Made by a program: the position numbers and the translations under genes
The notes under the pieces: model-generated
Database searches by the model: none
The model's input: the letters and a program-made list of their open reading frames with translations, nothing else
Told to the model about the DNA's origin: nothing
DNA from: Hyphomicrobiales bacterium
Lineage (GTDB): Bacteria; Pseudomonadota; Alphaproteobacteria; Rhizobiales; JAJFHB01
Length of the DNA stretch: 7,398 nucleotides
Assembly: GCA_021775795.1 (NCBI GenBank)
Contig: JAJFHB010000603.1
Coordinates: 1 to 7,398, forward strand
Reading direction: 5' to 3'
Part shown: positions 1-6,185 of the stretch, one piece after another
How the letters are laid out: the number at the start of each line of letters is the position of its first letter
How positions within the stretch are numbered: position 1 is the stretch's first letter

Positions 1-901
1 GTCCCGTCGTGAAGACGGGAATCTCGACTGCACGTTTGATGGTGGTCGCCAGCGGAACGAACAGACCGTGCGGGGCAGGCGTCGGACCCCAGTGTTCCAT
101 GCGCCCTATGCGGGACATGTTGGTGCCGGCGATGACGTTCAGATAGTCGAGATGCCCGGTACCTGCGAGTGCCCTTGCGATCTTGCACATGTCGTCGTTC
201 GTGAGGCCGCCGGGCACCTGCTCGTCGCCTGGAATGCGCATGCCGACGATGAGGTCCGGTCCAGCGGCAGCCCTCACACTTGCGCAGACTTCGTGAGCAA
301 AACGCAAGCGGTTGTTGAAGCTGCCACCATAGACGTCTGTGCGCTTGTTGGTGAGCGGCGACAGGAAGGCCGCGACGAGAAAACCGAAGGCACCAAGGAT
401 CTCGATACCGTCCAGATTGCCCTCGCGGACCCGCTCTGCAGCGCTCCCATAGGCTTCGACGATTTCCCTGATCTCCGCAGTCGTCATTTCGTGCGGCACT
501 TCTTTGAGCAGTTCGGAAGCAACGGGCGAGGGGGCCCACAAGGGCAGCCCTGCGTCCGAGTTGGGCACTGTTGCGGCGCTGTGGCCGAGTTGTGCGAGGA
601 TCAGTCCGCCTTCTTCATGCACCGCGCGGGCGAGGTTGCGATATCCATCGACAATCTTTCCATCCCGGTTGAGAAGGCCGCGGGCGGCGTTGAGCGCTCC
701 GGTGGCATGAAAACCGGTACAGCCGGTGATCTGCAATCCGGCACCGCCACGTGCACGGGTGCGCTGATAGGCGATGTAACGCTCTCCCGGGATACCGTTT
801 TCCGCGAGCCCCGGCACATGTGCTGTGATCAAAAGCCGGTTGCGTGTTTCTTTCGGCCCGAGTTTCAAGGGAGAGAGAAGATGAGAAAACTGTTCCGGCA
901 T
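1..901 (-). CDS. OYE-like FMN oxidoreductase of the FadH / amine dehydrogenase superfamily, N-terminal 300 residues (partial, runs off left edge)
   Basis: I translated the reverse complement: an open frame of 300 codons begins with MPEQFSHLLSPLKLG and continues past base 1. Seen: the barrel start LLSPLKLGPKETRNRLLITA (residues 8-27), ERY..Y..TRARGG (40-53), the AQLGH strand (103-107), an SPLTNKRTDVYGGS..NRLRF block (181-201), MRIPGDE (221-227) and the strand end IPVFTTG (294-300). These are hallmarks of the FMN-binding TIM barrel of 2,4-dienoyl-CoA reductase, trimethylamine dehydrogenase and stachydrine/N-methylproline demethylase-like proteins. Full-length members have about 650-700 residues, with a 4Fe-4S cluster and an FAD/NAD(P)H domain after the barrel; that part lies outside. 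Inference: NAD(P)H-linked reduction of an enoyl compound, or oxidative N-demethylation; substrate unknown. Oddity: the usual catalytic tyrosine is Phe174 (GAFGF, 170-174). Start: an in-frame TGA lies 9 bases before this ATG, so no earlier start exists; GAGG sits 4 bases upstream. Divergent from the P450. Confidence 0.88.
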   Translation of the reverse strand, partial: MPEQFSHLLSPLKLGPKETRNRLLITAHVPGLAENGIPGERYIAYQRTRARGGAGLQITGCTGFHATGALNAARGLLNRDGKIVDGYRNLARAVHEEGGLILAQLGHSAATVPNSDAGLPLWAPSPVASELLKEVPHEMTTAEIREIVEAYGSAAERVREGNLDGIEILGAFGFLVAAFLSPLTNKRTDVYGGSFNNRLRFAHEVCASVRAAAGPDLIVGMRIPGDEQVPGGLTNDDMCKIARALAGTGHLDYLNVIAGTNMSRIGRMEHWGPTPAPHGLFVPLATTIKRAVEIPVFTTG

Positions 902-905
902 TGCG

Positions 906-909
906 CCTC
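906..909 (-). promoter_or_regulatory. Ribosome binding site of the OYE-like gene
   Basis: The minus strand reads GAGG, then CGCA, then ATG. The 4-base spacer is short but workable. Together with the in-frame TGA just upstream it fixes the start of the OYE-like gene. Confidence 0.5.
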
Positions 910-977
910 ACATTTGTTGTGACGGCAGCGGCCCGACCAATGACAGCTGCATGGTGTTCCACAATAGGGCAAAAGCG

Positions 978-983
978 ATTATA
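978..983 (-). promoter_or_regulatory. Candidate -10 hexamer for the OYE-like gene
   Basis: The minus strand reads a perfect TATAAT here, about 77 bases before the ATG at 901. No good -35 box is found 16-18 bases upstream (the bases there read roughly AGAAAC), and there is no extended -10 TG. A regulated promoter can lack a -35 box, but a chance hexamer is also possible. Confidence 0.25.
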
Positions 984-1125
984 GCGGTACAAATGCCGAA
1001 GTTTCTCGCTGTCCAAGGTTCTTTGCGCCCGATGCCGCCGATGACCGGGCATTCCTGGTGCGTGAGTGGTCCGTGCAGGGTCTTGTACGATACTGGCTCA
1101 GGCTTTGGTTGCATGCGGGTTTTAA

Positions 1126-1149
1126 GCGTTGAAACGCATCCCCGGGTGC
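1126..1149. promoter_or_regulatory. Overlapping dyad symmetries, possible operator upstream of the P450
   Basis: GCGTT-GA-AACGC (1126-1137) is a perfect 5-base inverted repeat around a 2-base centre. It overlaps GCATCCCCGGGTGC (1136-1149), a near-palindrome. Two adjoining dyads between divergent genes are a usual place for a regulator to bind. They are short, no regulator gene is in the window, and no family consensus is recognised, so this is only a candidate. Confidence 0.25.
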
Positions 1150-1202
1150 GGTGACACATAGCCTGTCTGCACACATTGAGTGATGACAGAAGTTGGCTGG
1201 CA

Positions 1203-1207
1203 GGAGG
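1203..1207 (+). promoter_or_regulatory. Ribosome binding site of the P450 gene
   Basis: GGAGG (within CAGGAGG) is the strongest Shine-Dalgarno match near the P450 start. It lies 12 bases before the ATG at 1220, a slightly long spacer. It falls inside the frame if the upstream TTG at 1193 is used, which argues for the ATG at 1220. Confidence 0.5.
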
Positions 1208-1219
1208 CCCGCAAGTGCA

Positions 1220-2485
1220 ATGACAGATGGATGGTTGCCCAAGAGACCTTCAGAACCAAGGTGGCCTGACGATCAGGCGAGGCAGATGGCTGCTCAATTC
1301 GATCCCCGCAATCTGCCGGCAGGTTTTGCCGAAAATCCATACCCCTACTACGATGCGTTACGCCGCTTTGCACCTGTTCACGAATGTCCGGACGGGTCCT
1401 ACTTTCTGACCGCATACGCGGATATTCTTGCGGTCTACCGCGACACGGTGGCTTTCAGCTCAGACAAAAAGAAAGAATTCGGCCCCAAATACGGTGATAC
1501 ACCGCTGTTCGAACATCATACAACGAGCCTCGTCTTCAACGATCCGCCTCTGCACACGCGGGTACGCAAGCTCATCGTCGGAGCGATGACGCCACGGGCC
1601 ATCATGCGGACGGAAGAAGCGCTTGTCTCTCTTGTGGATCGTTTGATCGAGAGCATCGCGGCGCAAGGTGGTGGTGATCTGATCGATGATTTTGCCGCAG
1701 CGATCCCCGTTGAGGTGATCGGTAACCTGCTCGATATTCCCACTGAGGAACGCGCACCCCTGCGGGAATGGTCGTTGGCCATTCTGGGGGCACTGGAGCC
1801 GGTATTGTCGGCGGAACAGGAGGCGCGGGGTAATCAGGCGGTATCTGAGTTTTCCGATTATCTCCGTGATCTGATCTCATGCAGGAGAGTTTCGCCGGGC
1901 GACCCCGCCACGGATGTTCTGACGCGCCTCATAAATGGTGAAGCAGGTGGCGAGCAGCTGACTGAAACAGAGCTCATTCAAAATTGCATCTTCATCCTGA
2001 ACGCTGGGCACGAGACAACCACAAACCTCATTGGCAACGGTCTTTATGCGCTTATGGAGTGGCCGGATGAGCGATCCCACCTGGCCGCAGCGCCTGACCT
2101 GATCAGCTTGGCGGTAGAGGAGTTCCTTCGCTTCGAAAGCTCTAATCAGCTTGGCAATCGAATCACCACGCAACCCGCAATGGTCGGCAACACGCAGTTG
2201 TCGCCTGTCACGCCTGTCACTCTTTGCATTGGCGCGGCGAACCGTGACCCGGCAGTCTTCGAAAAGCCAGGCTGCCTGGATGTTTCTCGCAGCCCCAACA
2301 AGCATCTGGCCTTTGGAGGCGGAGCACACACTTGTGCTGGCCTGTCACTGGCACGCCTGGAAGGCACAATCGCGATTGGGCGGCTGATTGCCCGCTTTCC
2401 GAACTACGCGCTTGCAGGGGAACCAAAACGCAGCGGTCGCGTACGCTTTCGCGGATTTCTTTCCATGCCCGTGGTCCTAAGCTGA
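1220..2485 (+). CDS. Cytochrome P450 (soluble bacterial class I type), family unassigned
   Basis: 421 residues, the usual size of a soluble bacterial P450, with no membrane anchor. Seen, numbering from the ATG at 1220: the NPYPYYDALR N-terminal helix start (39-48); DPPLHTRVR of the C helix (108-116); the I-helix oxygen-activation motif AGHETT (262-267); the ExxR pair Glu301/Arg304; GAANRDP (338-344); and the heme loop FGGGAHTCAG (365-374), with Cys372 as axial heme thiolate. All core elements are intact, so it should be a working monooxygenase needing two electrons from a ferredoxin system, none of which is in this window. Substrate unknown; I do not assign a CYP family. Start: the frame opens with TTG at 1193, but the ATG at 1220 has GGAGG upstream; an ATG at 1286 would still keep the catalytic core. 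It diverges from the OYE-like gene and converges on purN, with 37 bases between stops. A 9-base tandem repeat lies at 2202-2219. Confidence 0.95.
   Translation: MTDGWLPKRPSEPRWPDDQARQMAAQFDPRNLPAGFAENPYPYYDALRRFAPVHECPDGSYFLTAYADILAVYRDTVAFSSDKKKEFGPKYGDTPLFEHHTTSLVFNDPPLHTRVRKLIVGAMTPRAIMRTEEALVSLVDRLIESIAAQGGGDLIDDFAAAIPVEVIGNLLDIPTEERAPLREWSLAILGALEPVLSAEQEARGNQAVSEFSDYLRDLISCRRVSPGDPATDVLTRLINGEAGGEQLTETELIQNCIFILNAGHETTTNLIGNGLYALMEWPDERSHLAAAPDLISLAVEEFLRFESSNQLGNRITTQPAMVGNTQLSPVTPVTLCIGAANRDPAVFEKPGCLDVSRSPNKHLAFGGGAHTCAGLSLARLEGTIAIGRLIARFPNYALAGEPKRSGRVRFRGFLSMPVVLS
2202..2219 (+). repeat. Tandem 9-base direct repeat inside the P450 gene
   Basis: CGCCTGTCA occurs twice in a row and gives Pro-Val-Thr-Pro-Val-Thr just before the TLCIGAANRDP strand. 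Related P450s usually have a Pro-x-Gly-Thr turn here, so the residue count looks normal while the turn sequence is changed. Confidence 0.7.
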
Positions 2486-2522
2486 TTTTTGCCAGGTCGT
2501 TTTCATATCAACTCGAAACGAT

Positions 2523-3170
2523 CTAGAGCGCCGGCACAAACATGGCGGCAGGTTCCAGCTCATCGTAGTCTATCAGCACCCGTTCGCTGGCAACACGGGC
2601 CCGGCCTTCTGCAACCAGCTTCAGGGCCAGGGGATATACCCTGTGTTCCGCATTCAGGACGCGGGCCGAAAGTGCCTCGACGGTGTCTGTGGAAAGCACC
2701 GGCACCGCGGCCTGAGCTATGATCGGCCCCGCATCCATTTCCGCCCGTACAAAATGTACCGTGCAGCCTGTTATGCGAACACCATCATCAAGTACGCGGT
2801 CATGGATGTTGACGCCGGGATAGGCTGGCAAAAGGGAAGGGTGGATGTTGATCAGGCGATCTCGCCATTTGTCCACAAATCCCGGGGTCAGGAGCCGCAT
2901 GAAGCCCGCGAGACACACGATGTCGACGTTGTGTTCTTCAAGAGCGGCATCGATGACGGCATCGAAATCCTCCCGCTCCTCGTAATCACGATGGTTTAGT
3001 GCGAGCGTCGCAATGCCGGCCTTGGAGGCGAAGTCCAAGCCTGCCGCATCCGGTCGATTCGAGATGACAACCGCAGCCTTGGCTGGAAAATCAATGTCCG
3101 AGCAGGCAGCAATGAGCGATGCCATGTTGCTGCCACGGCCGGAAATAAGTATGCCGATATTCTTGCGCAT
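2523..3170 (-). CDS. purN: Phosphoribosylglycinamide formyltransferase (GAR transformylase 1)
   Basis: PurN transfers a formyl group from 10-formyltetrahydrofolate to glycinamide ribonucleotide, the third step of de novo purine synthesis, in the cytoplasm. The 215-residue product starts MRKNIGILISGRGSNM, with the phosphate-binding GRGSN loop at 11-15. The catalytic triad is complete: Asn108 and His110 in INIHPSLLP, and Asp146 in AEMDAGPII, matching Asn106, His108 and Asp144 of the E. coli enzyme. Length is typical. Start: a TTG at 3185 would add five residues and overlap the purM stop, but the ATG at 3170 gives the usual PurN N-terminus with GGA upstream, so I chose it. It lies 11 bases after purM and is surely co-transcribed with it. 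The stop (TAG) faces the P450 stop. Identification is firm; only the start is open to small doubt. Confidence 0.97.
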   Translation of the reverse strand: MRKNIGILISGRGSNMASLIAACSDIDFPAKAAVVISNRPDAAGLDFASKAGIATLALNHRDYEEREDFDAVIDAALEEHNVDIVCLAGFMRLLTPGFVDKWRDRLINIHPSLLPAYPGVNIHDRVLDDGVRITGCTVHFVRAEMDAGPIIAQAAVPVLSTDTVEALSARVLNAEHRVYPLALKLVAEGRARVASERVLIDYDELEPAAMFVPAL

Positions 3171-3181
3171 TTGTTCCGGTA

Positions 3182-4261
3182 TCAAAGTCCTGGAGCGGTG
3201 GCCACCTTAACACGCTCGCCGCTGTCATGCGCCGTAATTGTGCCAATCACTGAGGCGGTTTCTCCCTCAGCCTGGAGGCAATCCACAACTGCTGTTGCAT
3301 CGCCAGCAGCTGTGATGACGACCATGCCGACACCACAGTTGAAAGTGCGAAGCATTTCTGCTGCCGGAATGTTTCCTGTTTCCGACAACCATGCAAATAC
3401 AGGGCTGATTGCTATCGTCCCAAGATCCAGATCCGCTCCGCAGTCATCGGGCAGAATGCGAGGAATGTTTTCGGTAAAGCCGCCACCGGTAATGTGGGCG
3501 AGCCCCTTGAGAGCGCCGGTCTGGCGCATGGCGGCCAGCACAGAGCGCACGTATATGCGCGTCGGTGTCAGCAAGGCAGCGCCCAGGCTTTGCGTGGGTG
3601 CAAAGGGTGCGGGTTCGCCATAATCCAGTCCGAAGTCCGACACCAGTTTGCGAACAAGCGAAAACCCGTTTGAATGCAAGCCTGAAGAAGCGAGTCCGAT
3701 AATGGCGTCGCCCTGTGCTATGTCGCGACGCGGCAGCAAGGCACCGCGCTCGGCGGCACCCACGGCAAAGCCTGCAAGATCATAGTCGTTGTTGGCGTAC
3801 ATGCCGGGCATTTCGGCGGTTTCCCCGCCGATCAGGGTTGCATTGGCCTGCCTGCAACCGTCTGCGATGCCTGCAATGACCTGCTCTGCTGCAGTCGGAT
3901 CAAGGTGGCCAGTGGCCAGATAGTCCAGGAAAAACAGTGGCTCGGCACCCTGCACGATAAGGTCGTTCACACACATGGCGACGAGGTCTATCCCTACCGT
4001 GTCGTGAATGCCTGTTTCGATGGCAATTTTCAGCTTGGTTCCAACGCCATCATTCGCAGCGACAAGGATAGGGTCCTCATATCCCGCTGCCTTGAGGTCG
4101 AAAAGGCCGCCAAATCCTCCAAGTGCACCATCAGCACCGCGGCGTGCTGTTGATTTTGCATGAGACTTGATTCGTTCAACCAGATCATTGCCAGCGTCAA
4201 TGTCGACACCGGATGACTTGTAGCTGTATTGGTGGTTTGCTGAGGCGTTTTTGGAATCCAT
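3182..4261 (-). CDS. purM: Phosphoribosylformylglycinamidine cyclo-ligase (AIR synthetase)
   Basis: PurM closes the imidazole ring: formylglycinamidine ribonucleotide plus ATP gives aminoimidazole ribonucleotide, the fifth purine step, in the cytoplasm. From the ATG at 4261 the product has 359 residues, normal for the family. Seen: GVDIDAGN (18-25), DGVGTK (71-76), MCVND (96-100), [11 protein letters not shown] (145-155), [15 protein letters not shown] (191-205) and [14 protein letters not shown] (256-269), together the nucleotide-binding and dimer signatures of the PurM superfamily. The usual Lys-Asp-Ala before GVDIDAG reads Lys-Ser-Ser here. Start: the frame stays open upstream as far as 4759, antisense to the DUF2066 gene, but family homology begins near residue 12, so the true start is the ATG at 4261 or at 4273 (four residues longer); neither has a strong Shine-Dalgarno. 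Followed by purN after 11 bases. A divergent promoter with the DUF2066 gene is expected in 4262-4424. Confidence 0.97.
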   Translation of the reverse strand: MDSKNASANHQYSYKSSGVDIDAGNDLVERIKSHAKSTARRGADGALGGFGGLFDLKAAGYEDPILVAANDGVGTKLKIAIETGIHDTVGIDLVAMCVNDLIVQGAEPLFFLDYLATGHLDPTAAEQVIAGIADGCRQANATLIGGETAEMPGMYANNDYDLAGFAVGAAERGALLPRRDIAQGDAIIGLASSGLHSNGFSLVRKLVSDFGLDYGEPAPFAPTQSLGAALLTPTRIYVRSVLAAMRQTGALKGLAHITGGGFTENIPRILPDDCGADLDLGTIAISPVFAWLSETGNIPAAEMLRTFNCGVGMVVITAAGDATAVVDCLQAEGETASVIGTITAHDSGERVKVATAPGL

Positions 4262-4424
4262 AATTGAAGCCATCCCGCTCAAGTCGTTCCCGTTATGCGC
4301 TTTTTCGTTGCCATTTGGCCTTAGAGCAAGCACAAAAGCACTGTATGCCCAATAAATGGGACAGGCCGTGTTGCCAGATACTAACACTCTCCTCCGGGAT
4401 GCTAGGGAATTGCGAACCCGAACG
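4262..4424. promoter_or_regulatory. Divergent promoter region between purM and the DUF2066 gene
   Basis: This 163-base gap must hold the start signals of the purine genes (leftward) and of the DUF2066-to-hda unit (rightward). I could not pick out convincing -35/-10 pairs on either strand. Short dyads such as GCCATTTGGC (around 4310-4319) and CCCAATAAATGGG (4348-4360) are present but too short to call as operators. If the DUF2066 gene starts at 4356, the gap shrinks to 94 bases. Confidence 0.5.
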
Positions 4425-5549
4425 ATGACGCTTCTCACATTGTTGTTCAAGTTCGCCGTGCCTGGTGCACAGGTGCTGCCGCGCGTGCGTTTCGCCGCGC
4501 TTGCGGCATTGTTGAGCCTCTTGTTCGTGTCTCCTCCCGCTGCTGCCGATGTGTTCACAATCAGTGATGTGCGCGTTGATGTGACGGCTGGAGATGCTGC
4601 ACAGGCAAAAGTTCTGGCAATAGAGCAGGGGCAGATTGAGGCTTTCCGCAGATTGGTTGCCCGCCTGGCGCCGGCAGGGAGCGACAGTTTGTTGCCGGCG
4701 TTCACCGGGTCTGATGTGACCCGGATGATGGAAGGCATGACGTTTGAAAATGAGCGCACCGCGCCGACACGTTACATCGCGCAGCTTACCATCAGATTCT
4801 TGCCGGAATACGTGCGCAGTGTTTTCTACCAATACAACGTCCCGTTTACCGAGGAGCAATCGCCCGAAGTGCTGTTCCTGCCGGTTTGGAAAGTTGCTGG
4901 TGGTTATGCTCTTTGGGATGACGACAACCCCTGGCGGGATGCCTGGCTGGGTATTGACCCGCAAAATTCTTTGACCCCCATGCTGATACCTATCGGTGAT
5001 TTGACCGATGTTTCCACAATCGCGGCTGACGAAGCCGCCTCGGGAAATGCCGTGAAGCTGGAAGCTCTTACGTTACGTTATGGCATCAACCACGCACTCG
5101 TTGCGGTGGCCGAAACTGACAGTGTTGGCAACATCACCATTGTACTTCGCGGCGATACGGGCTTTGGATTTCTCGACGTCGTGCGAACTTATCAGAGCAG
5201 CGGAATGGAAATTGACGTCGCCACGTTGGGGGCGGCACAGTACATTCAGGGGCTCCTCGAAGAAGCCTGGAAAAACCAGCGCGCCGAAGTAACCGTTCCG
5301 ACCGAACTCTTGAATGCCATTACGGTTGCCATTCCCTTTGACAGTTTGGCGGAGTGGAACACAATCCGCTCCCGCATCGAACAAACCTACGGTGTTGGAT
5401 CAGTGGAAATCGATTCTCTCTCTGCCCGAGGTGGCATCGTACGTATCAGCTACGAGGGAGCCCTTCAGCAATTGAGCGACGAGTTGCGCATTCAAGGCCT
5501 GGTCCTCTCCGAAGTGAGTGGTACCTGGGTCATACAACCGTACTTCTGA
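4425..5549 (+). CDS. DUF2066 domain-containing protein, predicted secreted to the periplasm
   Basis: The function of this family is not established. From the ATG at 4425 the product has 374 residues. Seen: a basic then hydrophobic stretch ([18 protein letters not shown], residues 20-37) ending in PAAA before DVF, a signal peptide with likely cleavage after residue 41; [30 protein letters not shown] in the first 45 mature residues, typical of DUF2066; and a C-terminal stretch ([17 protein letters not shown], then [20 protein letters not shown]), an alpha/beta fold seen in this group. No lipobox cysteine follows the signal. Start: an ATG at 4356 would add 23 polar residues and bury the signal further in, so I prefer 4425; a TTG at 4410 has AGGG only two bases upstream. 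It is the first gene of the rightward unit and divergent from purM. Its place ahead of a phospholipid synthase-like gene and a permease-like gene suggests an envelope role; that is inference. Confidence 0.85.
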   Translation: MTLLTLLFKFAVPGAQVLPRVRFAALAALLSLLFVSPPAAADVFTISDVRVDVTAGDAAQAKVLAIEQGQIEAFRRLVARLAPAGSDSLLPAFTGSDVTRMMEGMTFENERTAPTRYIAQLTIRFLPEYVRSVFYQYNVPFTEEQSPEVLFLPVWKVAGGYALWDDDNPWRDAWLGIDPQNSLTPMLIPIGDLTDVSTIAADEAASGNAVKLEALTLRYGINHALVAVAETDSVGNITIVLRGDTGFGFLDVVRTYQSSGMEIDVATLGAAQYIQGLLEEAWKNQRAEVTVPTELLNAITVAIPFDSLAEWNTIRSRIEQTYGVGSVEIDSLSARGGIVRISYEGALQQLSDELRIQGLVLSEVSGTWVIQPYF

Positions 5550-5598
5550 TCGGGCAGGCAGCGGCGCATGAAATGTGTGCGGGGCAATCGGTAGCGGA

Positions 5599-6147
5599 AT
5601 GAATCTTCCCAATCTCATTACAATCGGTCGAATAATCTCGGTGCCGCTGATTATTTGGCTGATCGTGTCAGAACAGGCATTGCCGGCATTTCTGGTGTTT
5701 GTGGCTGCCGGTGTAAGTGATGCAATTGATGGCTTCATCGCCAAGCATTACGCGCAGGCAACCGAACTAGGTTCCTATCTCGATCCAATCGCCGACAAAC
5801 TTCTCCTCGTCAGCATTTATGTGGCTCTGGGAATGCAGGAAATTCTGCCCGCCTGGCTTGCAATTCTTGTTGTCAGTCGAGACGTTTTGATCGTTGGCGG
5901 TTTCCTGCTTGCATGGTTGCTTGGCAGGCCAGCCCAAGTGGTGCCGCTGATGGTGAGCAAAGTGACCACTGTGGTGCAGATTGTGCTTGCTGCAATTGTT
6001 CTCGGCGCACTTGGATTTGATGTTGACGTCGAGGCAGTGGTAGTTTTGCTTATCTGGTGTGTGGCAGCGCTTACAATTGTGTCCGCATCGGCGTACATGA
6101 GAATATGGGTGCAACACATGGCCAACGGAAATGGCCATCACGATTGA
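5599..6147 (+). CDS. CDP-alcohol phosphatidyltransferase family protein (PgsA-like)
   Basis: Integral membrane enzyme of the family that swaps CMP on a CDP-activated lipid for an alcohol; PgsA makes phosphatidylglycerol phosphate from CDP-diacylglycerol and glycerol 3-phosphate. The 182-residue product starts MNLPNLITIGRIISVP, the usual PgsA-like opening, and is rich in hydrophobic helices. The family signature is seen at 41-66: Asp41, Asp44-Gly45, Ala48-Lys49, Gly58, Asp62 and Asp66, with correct spacing (DAIDGFIAK, then GSYLDPIAD). All metal- and substrate-binding aspartates are kept; the only change from the textbook pattern is Lys49 for Arg. MVSKVTTVVQIVLA (118-131) parallels GKVKTTAQM in PgsA. 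Which alcohol is used is not visible; it could be a PgsA paralogue or a cardiolipin-type synthase. Start: the frame allows a GTG at 5575, but the ATG at 5599 gives the family N-terminus. It follows the DUF2066 gene by 49 bases. Confidence 0.9.
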   Translation: MNLPNLITIGRIISVPLIIWLIVSEQALPAFLVFVAAGVSDAIDGFIAKHYAQATELGSYLDPIADKLLLVSIYVALGMQEILPAWLAILVVSRDVLIVGGFLLAWLLGRPAQVVPLMVSKVTTVVQIVLAAIVLGALGFDVDVEAVVVLLIWCVAALTIVSASAYMRIWVQHMANGNGHHD

Positions 6148-6171
6148 CGTATCGCACGGTCGGGTAACGGT

Positions 6172-6175
6172 AAGG
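6172..6175 (+). promoter_or_regulatory. Ribosome binding site of the AI-2E family gene
   Basis: AAGG lies 10 bases before the ATG at 6186, in the 38-base gap after the phosphatidyltransferase gene. It is modest, but it is the only Shine-Dalgarno-like stretch there. Confidence 0.4.
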
Positions 6176-6185
6176 CAACAGCACA

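Larger units (their letters stand above)
902..1219. other. Divergent intergenic region between the OYE-like gene and the P450 gene
   Basis: About 318 bases separate the two divergent start codons. I see no RNA gene and no reading frame that resembles a known protein. It must hold the promoters of both genes. It contains a TATAAT hexamer on the minus strand and a cluster of short dyads about 70-95 bases before the P450 start, each listed separately. Minus-strand frame 908-1174 is open with a GTG start and a hydrophobic stretch, but I do not consider it a gene. Confidence 0.6.

Noticed and set aside
2..20. Perfect 7-base inverted repeat TCCCGTC/GACGGGA with a 5-base loop
   Set aside because: It lies inside the coding frame of the OYE-like gene and encodes the conserved IPVFTTG strand, and no T-run follows, so it is not a terminator.
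68..922. Long plus-strand open frame of 284 codons
   Set aside because: It is antisense to the OYE-like gene, whose minus-strand translation shows clear family motifs throughout; the plus-strand product resembles nothing and is rich in Cys, His and Arg, as expected of a shadow frame.
1193..1219. TTG start for the P450 adding nine residues
   Set aside because: The GGAGG ribosome binding site would lie inside the coding sequence, and the added residues (MAGRRPASA) match no family feature. It remains possible.
2486..2522. Possible bidirectional terminator between the P450 and purN stops (TCGTTT at 2497-2502, AAACGA at 2516-2521)
   Set aside because: The stem is only six AT-rich pairs with a 13-base loop and no adjacent T-run on either strand. 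A terminator is expected in this convergent gap, but this one is too weak to call.
4356..4424. ATG at 4356 as the DUF2066 start
   Set aside because: It would put 23 polar, charged residues before an already long signal peptide region. The ATG at 4425 is more plausible, though the start is not certain.
4262..4759. Upstream extension of the purM frame by 166 codons
   Set aside because: This part is antisense to the DUF2066 coding region and has no PurM homology. PurM proteins start near the ATG at 4261.
5575..5598. GTG start for the phosphatidyltransferase
   Set aside because: It adds MCGAIGSG before the canonical MNLPNLITIGR opening and has no better ribosome binding site.
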